Source: Candidatus Pseudomonas phytovorans (GTDB lineage: Bacteria > Pseudomonadota > Gammaproteobacteria > Pseudomonadales > Pseudomonadaceae). From it: 64,000 nucleotides of DNA. Shown here one piece after another: positions 8,249 to 17,310 of this stretch. Numbering within the stretch: the first letter of the stretch is position 1; the number at the start of each line of letters is the position of its first letter. The stretch spans positions 5,244,001 to 5,308,000 of the forward strand of contig CP119325.1 of assembly GCA_029202525.1 (NCBI GenBank). Reading direction: 5' to 3'. The position numbers were made by a program, and so were the translations under genes. Below the pieces are notes generated by a model, which saw only the letters and a list, made by a program, of their open reading frames with translations, searched no databases and was not told where the DNA came from.

Positions 8249-10189
8249 CTAAAGCCTGAAATGCCCCACCATCCCCTTCAGGTCAGTGCCCAACCGCGCC
8301 AGCTCCACACTGGACCGGGCATTGTCCTGCATCGCCAGCGCCGCCTGATCCGCGCTGCCGCGAATCTGCGTGACACTGCGACTGATCTCTTCCGCCACCG
8401 AGCTCTGTTGCTCAGCCGCTGCGGCAATCTGCTGGTTCATCTGCTGGATCAATGAAACCGCAGCCGCAATGCTGCCCAGTGCGCTCTCGGTCTGCAGCGT
8501 ATCAGCCACCGCCAAGCGTACCAGTTCGGTACTACCACGAATCTGCGCCACCGACTGCTGGGCGTTGCCGCGCAGGCTGGCAACCAGTGCTTCGATCTGC
8601 TCGGTAGACTGCCGGGTACGCCGGGCCAAAGCACGCACCTCGTCGGCCACCACGGCAAAACCACGCCCCTGCTCGCCAGCGCGAGCGGCCTCGATGGCGG
8701 CGTTCAGCGCCAGCAGATTGGTCTGCTCGGCCACACTCTTGATCACTTCCAGCACGCCACCGATGGTGTGGATTTCGGCACTCAGGCTGTCGATACCAGC
8801 GCTGGCCGTTTCCGCCGCCGCCGCCAACTGCTCGATGCGCTGCATACTCTGACGCACCACCTGTTGCCCCGACTCGACCTTATCGTCCGCAGCCTGGGCT
8901 GCCTGCGCCGCTTCCTCGGCATTGCGCGCCACATCGTGCACGGTGGCCGTCATCTGCTGCATGGCAGTGGCCACCTGCTCGGTTTCCTCCTTCTGGCTGC
9001 CCACCTCACGGTTGGTCTGCTCGGTGACTGCCGATAGCGCCTGGGCATTGCCAGCCAGTTGTTCGATGCCTTGCTGCAAGCCACTGACAATGCCCGAAAG
9101 GCCCGCCGCCATCTGTTGCATGGCCTGCATCAACTGGCCCACCTCGTCACCACGCGGCGTCTGGGCGTCAAAGCCCAGCTCGCCAGCGGCAATGCGCCGG
9201 GCGCGGGCAATCACGTGCCTGAGCGGGCCGACCACGGCGCGCGTGATCAGCCAGGCGGCCAGTGCGCCCACCAGCAGCGCCAGGCCAGTGGCAAGGGCAA
9301 TGGCCACAGCGTTGCGCTGCAGTTCGCCTTGCAGGGCCTGCTCTTCGCCGAGGTATGCCTGGTCGACCCGGCCCGTCACCTGCTCGGCGCTGGCCTGCAA
9401 CTGCGCCTTCAGCCCCTGCTCGCGGGTCAGCTGGTCGGTGTATTCGTTGAGTTTTTCCGAGAAGCTGCCAATGTGCCCCGCCACTTCACCGAGTACACTC
9501 TGGTAACCGGCATCGCCCACCGCGGTCTGCAGCTGGCTGACCAGGCTGGCGGCCTCGACCGTTTGGGCGATGCGTTCCTGGCTTACACCCTCCTCGCCCT
9601 TGCGGCTTTGTTCCAGGCGTACCCGCGCTTCGTCCATGGCCTGCAGCATCAGGCGCGATACCTGTGCCACCTGCGCAGCCTGCTCAAGGAACTCGCTGCC
9701 CTGTTGGCCCTGGGACTGCTTGAGGGTGTAAACACCGTCGTCAGCCAAGCCAGCCTGGATCACGTCGAGGTTGTTGGCCACACTGGACACCGACCAACTG
9801 GCCGTGTCCAGCGCCAGCTCCTTCGCCTGCACCACTGCCACGAATGCCTCGAATGCCTTGCCGTAGGCCGTCAGATCGGCTTCGACTGCCGCCAGCGCCG
9901 GCAGCGCACGGGCGCGCTCGACCAACCCCTGTAAGCCGCTGTTCAAGGCCTCGGCCTGCTGCATGTCGGAGCGCAGGGCAAACGCCTGCTCGTGCTGGCG
10001 CAAGCGCAGCAGGTCGGTATTGAACTGCGCCAGCTGGCGCAAACTGTCGAAGCGCTGGCCAACACTGTGCAGTGCAGCGATGCCGATGGCCGCCACCGCC
10101 AAGGTCAACAGCAGCACCAGGGCAAAGCCCAGGCCGAGTTTGCGGGCCATGCCCAGGTTGGCCAGCACACTGTGATTGCTCGCGCCCAT
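8249..10189 (-). CDS. Methyl-accepting chemotaxis protein
   Basis: A 646-residue transmembrane chemoreceptor. TM1 is at residues ~14-36, followed by a ~250-residue, mostly helical, Gln/Ala-rich periplasmic region whose size fits an HBM (helical bimodular) sensor such as in McpS. TM2 is at ~290-312, then HAMP (WLITRAVVGPLRHVIARARR), methylation helices and the invariant hairpin tip EQTNLLALNAAIEAARAGEQ (~490-510). No C-terminal CheR-docking pentapeptide is seen (ends VGHFRL). The second ATG (10189) sits seven bases after AGAAGGGG and is preferred to ATG 10195. Ligand unknown. Confidence 0.93.
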   Translation of the reverse strand: MGASNHSVLANLGMARKLGLGFALVLLLTLAVAAIGIAALHSVGQRFDSLRQLAQFNTDLLRLRQHEQAFALRSDMQQAEALNSGLQGLVERARALPALAAVEADLTAYGKAFEAFVAVVQAKELALDTASWSVSSVANNLDVIQAGLADDGVYTLKQSQGQQGSEFLEQAAQVAQVSRLMLQAMDEARVRLEQSRKGEEGVSQERIAQTVEAASLVSQLQTAVGDAGYQSVLGEVAGHIGSFSEKLNEYTDQLTREQGLKAQLQASAEQVTGRVDQAYLGEEQALQGELQRNAVAIALATGLALLVGALAAWLITRAVVGPLRHVIARARRIAAGELGFDAQTPRGDEVGQLMQAMQQMAAGLSGIVSGLQQGIEQLAGNAQALSAVTEQTNREVGSQKEETEQVATAMQQMTATVHDVARNAEEAAQAAQAADDKVESGQQVVRQSMQRIEQLAAAAETASAGIDSLSAEIHTIGGVLEVIKSVAEQTNLLALNAAIEAARAGEQGRGFAVVADEVRALARRTRQSTEQIEALVASLRGNAQQSVAQIRGSTELVRLAVADTLQTESALGSIAAAVSLIQQMNQQIAAAAEQQSSVAEEISRSVTQIRGSADQAALAMQDNARSSVELARLGTDLKGMVGHFRL

Positions 10190-10657
10190 GCCCATTCCCC
10201 TTCTGCGTGCGAGGTTATGCCGAAGGCCAAGGGTGGCAACGTTGCCCGCCGATGAACAAGGGCTTGGCGTCAGAATAGTGTCAAATAGCTATGAGCGTGT
10301 CGTTATCAGGTTGGTAGAGGTCGTGCTGTGTGTCGGGAAGAGATGACAGGTGCTTGTCGCCGTACTTGCAACGCCTGGTAGATCGAGCGCCGCCCGCGCG
10401 GCGCATCGCGAGCTGCGCTCGCTCCCACGTTTATTTCGGGCCAGTAACGCCTGTGACAGGCGCGCGCGACCGCCTTGTTTGTACAACGCAATATCGCGTC
10501 ATGCACCAAGGCGTTCGCGCGCAAATCCCCCAGAAATAATTGGCCCGAAACAACGTGGGAGCGAGCGCAGCTCGCGATGCGCCGCGCGGGCGGCGCTCGA
10601 TCTTATAAACGCTGAAAATGCAAAGGCGATCACCTGCAAGCCCTGACGCGACCACTT
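10190..10657. other. 468-bp intergenic region
   Basis: No convincing gene. It holds the chemoreceptor upstream sequence (10190-10300, with TTGACA on the minus strand at 10284-10279 but no good matching -10) and the large inverted repeat described separately. The short reading frames here are fragments of the repeat. Confidence 0.6.
10380..10603. repeat. Large inverted repeat, GC-rich palindrome plus diverged REP
   Basis: Arms at 10380-10445 and 10539-10603 are near-perfect reverse complements. Each carries the same GAGCGCCGCCCGCGCGGCGC block seen at 7.97 and 8.2 kb, followed by a different REP-like core (ATCGCGAGCTGCGCTCGCTC) and ACGTTT/CGGGCCA sequence. The ~95-bp spacer holds no gene. It lies between the chemoreceptor promoter and the 3' end of the SDR gene. 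Confidence 0.82.
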
Positions 10658-11419
10658 TCAGATCGCAGTAGCCCCACCATCCACTGTCAGGCAATGCCCG
10701 GTGGTAAACGCCGCACCATCGCTGCACAGGTACAACACCGCGCTGGCAATTTCCTCGACCTTGCCAATGCGCCCCACCGGGTGCATGGCGGCGGCGAACT
10801 CGGCCTTGCGCGGGTCAGCCTCATAGGCGCGGCGGAACATGTCAGTGTCGATCACCGCCGGGCACACGGCATTCACGCGGATGCCCTTCTTGGCGTATTC
10901 GATGGCCGCCGACTTGGTCAGCCCGATCACCGCGTGCTTGGAGGCGCTGTAGATACTCATCTTCGGCGCCGCCCCCAGCCCCGCCACCGAAGCGGTATTG
11001 ACGATCACCCCACCGCCTTGGGCCAATAACAAGGGCAACTGGTACTTCATGCACAGCCACACGCCCTTCACGTTCACACCCATGATCGCGTCGAATTCTG
11101 CCTCGCTGCCTTCGGCCAGGCGGTGTTGCTCTATCTCGATGCCAGCGTTGTTGTAGGCGTAGTCCAGCCGGCCGTACGCGGCGATCAGGCGCTCATGCAA
11201 CTGGCGTACATCGGCGTCGCGGCTTACGTCGCAGGCAATGAACAGCGCTTCGCCGCCCGCCGCGCGGATCAGCGCCACGGTGGCCTCACCGCCAAGCGGA
11301 TCGAGGTCGGCCACTACCACTTTCAGGCCCTCACGGGCGAACGCCAGGGCCGTTGCCCGGCCTATGCCGGCAGCACCGCCGGTGACCAGCGCTACCTGGC
11401 CGGAAAAAGTCATGCTCAT
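10658..11419 (-). CDS. SDR-family oxidoreductase
   Basis: A 253-residue classical short-chain dehydrogenase/reductase. The Rossmann motif TGGAAGIG is at ~residue 13, DLDPLGGEA follows strand 2 (an Asp there suggests NAD(H)), NNAG is at ~90, catalytic Ser in VNTASVAG (~142) and YSASKHAVIGLTK gives Tyr/Lys (~155-159). The late GHCLTVDGG motif is present. ATG 11419 follows AGGAG at six bases; longer starts lack a ribosome site. Substrate not predictable; Pseudomonas genomes carry many such paralogues. Confidence 0.88.
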   Translation of the reverse strand: MSMTFSGQVALVTGGAAGIGRATALAFAREGLKVVVADLDPLGGEATVALIRAAGGEALFIACDVSRDADVRQLHERLIAAYGRLDYAYNNAGIEIEQHRLAEGSEAEFDAIMGVNVKGVWLCMKYQLPLLLAQGGGVIVNTASVAGLGAAPKMSIYSASKHAVIGLTKSAAIEYAKKGIRVNAVCPAVIDTDMFRRAYEADPRKAEFAAAMHPVGRIGKVEEIASAVLYLCSDGAAFTTGHCLTVDGGATAI

Positions 11420-11592
11420 TGCGTGCTCCTGAAGGGGTAGTGGGTTCAGAGCATAGTCAGCCACCGCCTGGCCAGGCAGCATCATCACACCGACGGTTGG
11501 GCTACCATGCTTGTCAGTGATGTTAAGGACCTGCCTACATCAACAAGGTAGATTGAACGCCTGTCATCTTCCACTGCCTACAAGGACCCGTC

Positions 11593-12594
11593 ATGACCCA
11601 GACCAATCGCCGCTTCCTGCTCGCCAAACGCCCGGTCGGCGCCGTGCGCCGTGATGACTTCACCTTCGAAAGCGTGCCCGCCGAACAACCCGGCGAAGGC
11701 CAGGTGCTGGTGCGCAACCTGTACCTGTCGCTGGACCCGGCCATGCGCGGCTGGATGAACGAAGGCAAGTCCTACATCCCACCCGTTGCCCTGGGCCAGG
11801 TGATGCGCGCGCTGGGCGTGGGCGAAGTGGTTGCCTCCAATCACTCTGACTTCAAGAAGGGCGACCATGTCAGCGGCGCCCTTGGCGTACAGGACTACTT
11901 CACCGGCGAGGCCCAGGGCCTGCACAAGATCGACCCCGACCTGGCGCCCCTGCCCCGCTACCTGTCGGCGCTGGGCATGACCGGCATGACCGCCTACTTC
12001 GCCCTGCTGGAGGTCGGCCAGCCGAAGGCCGGCGAAACCGTGGTCATCTCCGGCGCGGCCGGTGCGGTGGGCAGCATTGTCGGGCAGATTGCCAAGGTCA
12101 AAGGCTGCCGCGTGGTCGGCATTGCCGGCGGCGCCGAGAAGTGCCAGTACCTGAAGGATGAACTGGGCTTTGACGGGGTGATCGACTACAAGGCCGAAGA
12201 CGTGCTGGCCGGCCTGAAGCGCGAATGCCCCAAAGGCGTGGATGTGTACTTCGACAACGTCGGCGGCGACATCCTTGATGCCGTGCTGACCCGTATCAAC
12301 TTCAAGGCGCGCATAGTGATTTGCGGCGCGATCAGCCAGTACAACAACAAGGAAGCGGTGAAAGGCCCGGCCAACTACCTGGCGCTGCTGGTGAACCGTG
12401 CGCGCATGGAAGGGTTTGTGGTGATGGACCATGCCAAGGACTACGGCAAGGCCGCGCTGGAGATTGCCGGGTGGCTGGCCAGTGGGCAGGTGAAGAGCAA
12501 GGAGGATGTGGTGGAGGGGCTGGAGACGTTCCCTGAGACACTGCTGAAGCTGTTCAGTGGGGAGAACTTTGGCAAGTTGGTGTTGAAGGTCTGA
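11593..12594 (+). CDS. NADP-dependent MDR oxidoreductase (CurA/leukotriene B4 dehydrogenase type)
   Basis: A 333-residue medium-chain dehydrogenase/reductase of the zinc-free enoyl-reductase branch. Family marks are LYLSLDPAMRGWMNE (~residue 46), GMTGMTAYFALLEVGQPK (~130), the nucleotide motif SGAAGAVGSIVGQIAK (~150) and VYFDNVGGDILDAVL (~218). It reduces alpha,beta-unsaturated carbonyls with NADPH in related enzymes (YncB/CurA). The structural zinc cysteines of alcohol dehydrogenases are absent. Divergent from the SDR gene across a ~170-bp shared promoter region. Confidence 0.88.
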   Translation: MTQTNRRFLLAKRPVGAVRRDDFTFESVPAEQPGEGQVLVRNLYLSLDPAMRGWMNEGKSYIPPVALGQVMRALGVGEVVASNHSDFKKGDHVSGALGVQDYFTGEAQGLHKIDPDLAPLPRYLSALGMTGMTAYFALLEVGQPKAGETVVISGAAGAVGSIVGQIAKVKGCRVVGIAGGAEKCQYLKDELGFDGVIDYKAEDVLAGLKRECPKGVDVYFDNVGGDILDAVLTRINFKARIVICGAISQYNNKEAVKGPANYLALLVNRARMEGFVVMDHAKDYGKAALEIAGWLASGQVKSKEDVVEGLETFPETLLKLFSGENFGKLVLKV

Positions 12595-12756
12595 CCCCTG
12601 TACGTCTGCGCCGTCCCCTGATGGGCGGCGCAAGCCTTGAAATCGGGCGGCAGCCTTTATTTTGGCGCTTTCGCCGCTTGCAGTTTTACCCTCTCACCGT
12701 ACATTCAGGCATCGACAAACACCTATTACGCAAGGTAGCGACAAGGTGGGCAACCG

Positions 12757-13782
12757 ATGCAGCAACGCTTGAATGCCGGACTTGACTTTTGCAGGATCGC
12801 CGCCTGCTTCATGGTGGTACTCCTTCACATCGCATCAGCCGGGGCGATGCAACTGGATGACAACTGGATGTCCTCCAACATCTACAACTCCTTGGTCAGG
12901 TCTTGCGTCCCTCTGTTCCTGATGCTGTCCGGCGCCCTGTTGTTGAACCGAACCGAGAGTGCCGTCACGTTCTACCAGAAGCGCTTCTTGCGCATACTGC
13001 CGCCGCTGCTGTTCTGGTCTGCGTTCTATGCGCTGTGGCGCGCCTCCATGGGCGCCGGGCATGGCAGCTTGTGGCAAGCAACAGTGGCCATCCTTCAAGG
13101 CCCCGTCTATTACCACCTCTGGTACCTGTACGCCATCATCGGCATCTACCTATTCATGCCGTTCATGGCCAAGGTCTACCAACACAGCGGGCTGCAAGAA
13201 AAGCGAGTGTTTCTGGGGGTGTGGCTGGTAATCAGCTGTCTGCTGCCTACCGCCGCACAGTTCAACCCTGCACTGGCCAACATGGTCCACACCTATGAGT
13301 TGTTTGCCTTCATGGGGTTTGCGGGTTATGCGTTCCTGGGGGCTTATATTTACGAACAGATAAGGCTGCACGGCCCGGGCAACATATGGGCAAACCTTGG
13401 CGGCTTCGCCCTTACCGGCGCCCTGACCGCAGCCGCCACGCACACTATGTCCATGCAACAAGGCGAACCCAGCCAGGTTTTCTATTCCTACGTTTCTCCC
13501 TTGGTGGTACTTGCTGCCATCTGCGCCTTCCGCCTGCTGCTTGCGCTGGGTGGACGACTGGTACGGCACAGCAAGCTGCTGGCCGAGCTGTCTGGTTGCA
13601 CGTTGGGCCTGTACTGCCTACACGTGTTCATCATGAACAGGGCCAGTGTCTTCTATGGCCCGCTGATCGAGGGCCACTCGCTGGTGTGGTTGATACCGTC
13701 GCTGGCGCTGGCTGTGTTTCTACTGACATTGATACCGATCTACCTGGTCAGGCTGTTGAAGCCTGTGCGCGCCGTGATCTGA
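12757..13782 (+). CDS. Acyltransferase 3 family membrane protein
   Basis: A 341-residue integral membrane protein of the acyltransferase-3 (OafA/YrhL, WecH-like) family, which O-acetylates or O-succinylates surface sugars and lipids. The catalytic His region is near the N-terminus (DFCRIAACFMVVLLHIASA, ~residues 8-26), followed by YQKRFLRILPPLLFW (~70), the basic RxxR-type motif, and ~10 membrane segments. YYHLWYLYAIIGIYLFMP (~110) is also typical. There is no periplasmic SGNH domain. It sits alone between the oxidoreductase gene and pyrF, so its acceptor is not given by neighbours. Confidence 0.87.
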   Translation: MQQRLNAGLDFCRIAACFMVVLLHIASAGAMQLDDNWMSSNIYNSLVRSCVPLFLMLSGALLLNRTESAVTFYQKRFLRILPPLLFWSAFYALWRASMGAGHGSLWQATVAILQGPVYYHLWYLYAIIGIYLFMPFMAKVYQHSGLQEKRVFLGVWLVISCLLPTAAQFNPALANMVHTYELFAFMGFAGYAFLGAYIYEQIRLHGPGNIWANLGGFALTGALTAAATHTMSMQQGEPSQVFYSYVSPLVVLAAICAFRLLLALGGRLVRHSKLLAELSGCTLGLYCLHVFIMNRASVFYGPLIEGHSLVWLIPSLALAVFLLTLIPIYLVRLLKPVRAVI

Positions 13783-13849
13783 CTGCGACTCCAAAGGCCA
13801 TCCTGTAAGCTCCAAATGTTGCACTCTGCTGTGCCAAGCAGGCGGAAAT

Positions 13850-13881
13850 AAAAAGGCCAGCACGGTGGTGCTGGCCTTTTT
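13850..13881. terminator. Bidirectional terminator
   Basis: A stem AAAAGGCCAGCAC / GTGCTGGCCTTTT (13851-13876) with a 4-base GGTG loop, flanked by A's on the left and T's on the right. It lies between the convergent acyltransferase and pyrF genes and can serve both. Confidence 0.9.
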
Positions 13882-13898
13882 CACTATCGCTGGGCTAG

Positions 13899-14600
13899 TT
13901 ACCCACGAATCTCCGCCACCACCGCAGCCAGCGCCTGCGCCGGGTCTGCGGCCTGGCTGATCGGCCGGCCGATCACCAGGTAGTCCGAACCGGCATCCAG
14001 TGCCTGGCGCGGGGTGAGGATACGGCGCTGGTCGTCCTGCGCACTGCCCGCCGGGCGAATACCCGGGGTCACCAGTTGCAGCGACGGGTGCGCTGCCTTC
14101 AACGCCGTGGCCTCCAGCGCCGAGCACACCAAACCGTCCATGCCCGCCTTCTGCGCCAGCGCTGCCAGGCGCAGCACCTGCTCTTGCGGGTCGACATCCA
14201 GGCCGATGCCGGCCAGGTCTTCGCGCTCCATGCTGGTCAGCACGGTCACGCCAATCAGCAATGGCTGCGGGCCGCTGCGCTTGGCCAGCTCTTCACGGCA
14301 GGCGGCCATCATGCGCAGGCCACCGGAGCAATGCACGTTCACCATCCACACACCCATCTCGGCAGCAGCTTTTACTGCCATGGCCGTGGTGTTGGGGATG
14401 TCGTGGAACTTGAGGTCCAGGAACACTTCGAAGCCCTTGTCGCACAGGGTTTCGACGATGCCCGCAGCGCTGCTGGTGAACAGCTCCTTGCCAACCTTCA
14501 CCCGGCACAGCGCAGGGTCTAGCTGGTCAGCCAGCTTCAGGGCGGCCTCACGGGTAGGGAAATCCAGGGCGACGATCAGGGGCGTCTGGCAGGCGGACAT
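13899..14600 (-). CDS. pyrF: Orotidine 5'-phosphate decarboxylase
   Basis: A 233-residue OMP decarboxylase, the last step of UMP synthesis. The active-site DLKFHDIPNT (~residue 61), with its K and D residues, is intact, as are VALDFPTREAAL (~10), VKVGKELF (~33) and the phosphate-binding TPGIRP (~183) and YLVIGRPIS (~209) motifs. ATG 14600 is supported by family alignment; longer upstream reading has no homology-like character. Length matches bacterial PyrF. Confidence 0.96.
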   Translation of the reverse strand: MSACQTPLIVALDFPTREAALKLADQLDPALCRVKVGKELFTSSAAGIVETLCDKGFEVFLDLKFHDIPNTTAMAVKAAAEMGVWMVNVHCSGGLRMMAACREELAKRSGPQPLLIGVTVLTSMEREDLAGIGLDVDPQEQVLRLAALAQKAGMDGLVCSALEATALKAAHPSLQLVTPGIRPAGSAQDDQRRILTPRQALDAGSDYLVIGRPISQAADPAQALAAVVAEIRG

Positions 14601-14681
14601 GGGCAGGGTCTCTTGGCAAGTCGAAAACGGCGCGCAGTATAAATGAAGTGACGCCAGCTTTGGGGCCCGAGGGGCACGGAA

Positions 14682-14710
14682 TTGGCCCAGCGGCGGCTGG
14701 CTTCTATAAT
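14682..14710 (+). promoter_or_regulatory. Sigma-70-type promoter of the DUF2897 gene
   Basis: A perfect -10 TATAAT (14705-14710) and a -35 TTGGCC (14682-14687) with a 17-bp spacer. It points into the small membrane protein gene 70 bp downstream and lies in the intergenic gap with pyrF. Confidence 0.65.
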
Positions 14711-14781
14711 TGAACCAACAGAATGGGTTACTGCTCAAATTTCATACAAGCACTGCCCCCACCCGCACAAGGAGAACGACA

Positions 14782-14949
14782 ATGCCCTGGTATGCCTGGC
14801 TGATCCTCATCATAGCCCTTGGCTCCATCGTCGGTGGGCTGATGATGCTGCGTGATACGGCAAAAAAACTGCCACTGACCGACGAGCAACTGCGCAAGGT
14901 GCATGAACGCAATGCCGAGGCGGATGCCAAGGATGCGCAAGACCGCTAA
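14782..14949 (+). CDS. DUF2897 small membrane protein
   Basis: A 55-residue protein: one N-terminal membrane segment (MPWYAWLILIIALGSIVGGL) followed by a short charged cytoplasmic helix (KKLPLTDEQLRKVHERNAE). This matches the DUF2897 family found next to pyrF in pseudomonads. ATG 14782 follows AAGGAGA closely. Function unknown. Confidence 0.85.
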   Translation: MPWYAWLILIIALGSIVGGLMMLRDTAKKLPLTDEQLRKVHERNAEADAKDAQDR

Positions 14950-15146
14950 AAGGTTTAAGCAAAAGGTATAAACGCCAATTTTTCAGGCGGCTTTTTGACG
15001 CTTACAAAAAACTGGTGTTAACCCATTGTTTTACAGGTTTTTTTACCTCCCCTACTTTTACTCTTTATACATAAAGCCGCCGCCACATAAACCGCCCCTT
15101 CGACAGTGAAAGCGGTCCCTGCAGCCGCGGCCTTATGCTACCTCGC

Positions 15147-15482
15147 TTACTCCACCATCACCTTGTCCCGGTTGCGCTCCAGCAACGCGTTCCCGATACC
15201 CTTGATCTCCAGCAACTCATCTACCGAAGCAAACGGCCCATTGGCCTCGCGGTAGGCCACGATGGCCTCGGCCTTGGCCTTCCCTATCCCGTTCAGCTCC
15301 TTTTGCAGGGTCAGCGCATCCGTCTTGTTCAGGTCCAGCCGTGGCGCCTGCTGCGCCTGCGCCTGGGCCACTACAGGCACCGGCTCGGGCACTGCCGTGG
15401 CGCTGGCAGGTGCCGCGCTAAGGGAGAAAGACAGGCTGGCGAACAGAGGCAGCAGCAGGTACGACAGAACGTTGTTACGCAT
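15147..15482 (-). CDS. ComEA-family helix-hairpin-helix protein
   Basis: A 111-residue secreted or membrane-tethered protein: a signal peptide or anchor (residues ~1-25, NVLSYLLLPLFASLSFSLSA), a short Ala/Pro/Gln-rich linker, then two helix-hairpin-helix motifs (LDLNKTDALTLQKELNGIGKA and FASVDELLEIKGIGNALLE). This is the layout of proteobacterial ComEA, a periplasmic DNA-binding protein needed for DNA uptake in competent relatives. AAGGAG precedes ATG 15482 by nine bases. No other competence gene is nearby, so a role in uptake here is inferred only from family. Confidence 0.87.
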   Translation of the reverse strand: MRNNVLSYLLLPLFASLSFSLSAAPASATAVPEPVPVVAQAQAQQAPRLDLNKTDALTLQKELNGIGKAKAEAIVAYREANGPFASVDELLEIKGIGNALLERNRDKVMVE

Positions 15483-16167
15483 GGGTGAACACTCCTTGGG
15501 TTGGTCGTTTTCCAGCAACCGTTTTCCTTCGGCCGCGCAACAAACCCTAGCGGTTCTGCCATTTCGCAAACAACTACCCGGCCGGTTTAATCGTTACCGA
15601 ATCCAACAGTAAAAAAAGCAACTTTGGCCACACAAAAATGATGGCGTTCCGCCATGTTTCAAGATAACTTCATGAAAAAAAAGCGATAGCAAATCGCCGC
15701 CAGGTAAATTCCCGTTTAACCTGGGTTTCATTCAGACCAAATGATGTTGTTTTTCCTACAAGCCTTGCCGGACAAGGCCCCCACCCGTTCGTCGTATACC
15801 TTAGTGATATTGACTTCGTTGGCATGATGTCTGAATAACATCAAACAATCGTTTTTATTGATTGTTCCAACAAAAATAGGATCCAATTAATCGATAATTG
15901 TAGGCGATTTCCTACTATCAGGGGAAAAAAACGTGCCAGACGGGATGTCATATTGATGACGAAATGATAAATTTGCGGACTTAGGACAGCCGCTTCGCTT
16001 GAAGGATCCGAGCAGAATGAATTTTTTTTCACCTCCCCCACTGGCCCTGCCCGATTTCCATCGTGCCGAGCCTGCAGGCCACCCCCGGCCGACCTGAGCA
16101 ACACCCGAGATCCTCACCGTTAGCGCCAGTTCCAACCGCCTTCACTCTCATACAGAAGACCGTCGCC
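15483..16167. other. 685-bp AT-rich gap before the polysaccharide region
   Basis: No supported gene. Base composition falls well below the surroundings from ~15.6 kb, with A/T runs at 15678-15690 and 16022-16029. It contains a small hairpin (GTAGG/CCTAC around 15900-15915) without a T-tract and several weak -35-like TTGACT/TTGATG matches without good -10 partners. It presumably holds the promoter of the wecB operon. No ops/JUMPStart (GGCGGTAGC) was seen. Confidence 0.55.
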
Positions 16168-17310
16168 GTGTCCCTCAAGACCCTCACCGTATTTGGCACC
16201 CGCCCAGAAGCCATCAAAATGGCGCCTTTGGCCCTCAACCTCGCCCAGGACGACCGCTTCGAGTCGCGCGTCTGCGTCACTGGCCAGCACCGCCAGATGC
16301 TTGACCAGGTACTGGAGCTGTTCGAGATCACGCCCGACTACGACTTGAACATCATGAAGCCCGGCCAGGACCTGACCGACGTGACCACTGCCATCCTGCA
16401 GGGTCTGAAACCTGTGCTGGCCGAGTTCAAGCCCGACGTGGTGCTGGTGCACGGCGACACCGCAACAACCCTGGCCACCAGCCTGGCCGCCTACTATCAG
16501 CAGATTCCGATCGCCCACGTGGAAGCAGGCCTGCGCACCGGCAACCTGTACTCGCCGTGGCCGGAAGAAGGCAACCGCCGCCTGACCGGCGCCCTGGCCG
16601 CCCTGCACTTCGCGCCAACCTCCACCTCGCAGGACAACCTGCTGCGTGAAGGCACTGACGCCGCGACCATCTACACCACCGGCAACACGGTGATCGATGC
16701 GCTGCTGGAAGTCGTCCGCAAGCTGGAAAGCCCGGCCTTGAAAAACCAGTTCGAAGCCCAGTTCAGCTTCCTGAACCCGGAGCGCCGCATGGTGCTGGTA
16801 ACCGGCCACCGCCGCGAAAACTTCGGTGACGGCTTCGAGCGCATCTGCCAGGCCTTGGTGCAAACCGCGCGTCAATTCCCTGACGTGGACATCGTCTACC
16901 CGGTACACCTCAACCCGAACGTGCGTGAACCGGTGAACCGCCTGCTGGCCGACGTCAACAACATTCACCTGATCGAACCGCTGGATTACCTACCGTTCGT
17001 TTACCTGATGACCCGCTCATACCTGATCCTGACCGACTCCGGCGGCATTCAGGAAGAAGCGCCTGCCCTGGGCAAGCCGGTACTGGTCATGCGTGACACC
17101 ACCGAGCGCCCGGAAGCCGTGGCCGCCGGTACCGTCAAGCTGGTCGGCACCGACGTGGCATCGATCACCGAAAACCTGGCAAAACTGCTCACCGACGAAG
17201 CGACCTACCGCGAGATGAGCGTCGCCCACAACCCCTACGGCGATGGAAAAGCGTGCGCGCGAATCCTCGACGCACTCTCCGCATTTTCCAACTCCAAGGA
17301 TGCAGCATGA
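16168..17310 (+). CDS. wecB: UDP-N-acetylglucosamine 2-epimerase (non-hydrolysing)
   Basis: A 380-residue epimerase converting UDP-GlcNAc to UDP-ManNAc. The N-terminal LTVFGTRPEAIKMAPL, VLVHGDTATTLATSL (~95), HVEAGLRTGNLYSPWPEE (~118) and LTDSGGIQEEAPALGKPVL (~288) are all diagnostic. GTG 16168 gives a protein starting like WecB (MSLKTLTVFG) and of family length (~376); in-frame ATG 16063 would add 35 uncharacteristic residues. The ribosome site (AGAAG) is weak. The stop overlaps the wecC start (ATGA), so the two are translated together. Confidence 0.93.
   Translation: MSLKTLTVFGTRPEAIKMAPLALNLAQDDRFESRVCVTGQHRQMLDQVLELFEITPDYDLNIMKPGQDLTDVTTAILQGLKPVLAEFKPDVVLVHGDTATTLATSLAAYYQQIPIAHVEAGLRTGNLYSPWPEEGNRRLTGALAALHFAPTSTSQDNLLREGTDAATIYTTGNTVIDALLEVVRKLESPALKNQFEAQFSFLNPERRMVLVTGHRRENFGDGFERICQALVQTARQFPDVDIVYPVHLNPNVREPVNRLLADVNNIHLIEPLDYLPFVYLMTRSYLILTDSGGIQEEAPALGKPVLVMRDTTERPEAVAAGTVKLVGTDVASITENLAKLLTDEATYREMSVAHNPYGDGKACARILDALSAFSNSKDAA

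Noticed and set aside
10256..10284. TTGACA upstream of the chemoreceptor gene as a sigma-70 or FliA promoter
   Set aside because: No acceptable -10 at 16-18 bp, and no TAAA/GCCGATAA pair for FliA.
15841..16135. Two overlapping minus-strand frames of 82-87 codons in the AT-rich gap
   Set aside because: No ribosome site and no recognisable features; one contains the AT-rich, likely regulatory sequence.
16063..16167. N-terminal extension of WecB from ATG 16063
   Set aside because: Adds 35 Pro/Thr-rich residues unlike any WecB; GTG 16168 gives the family N-terminus and length.
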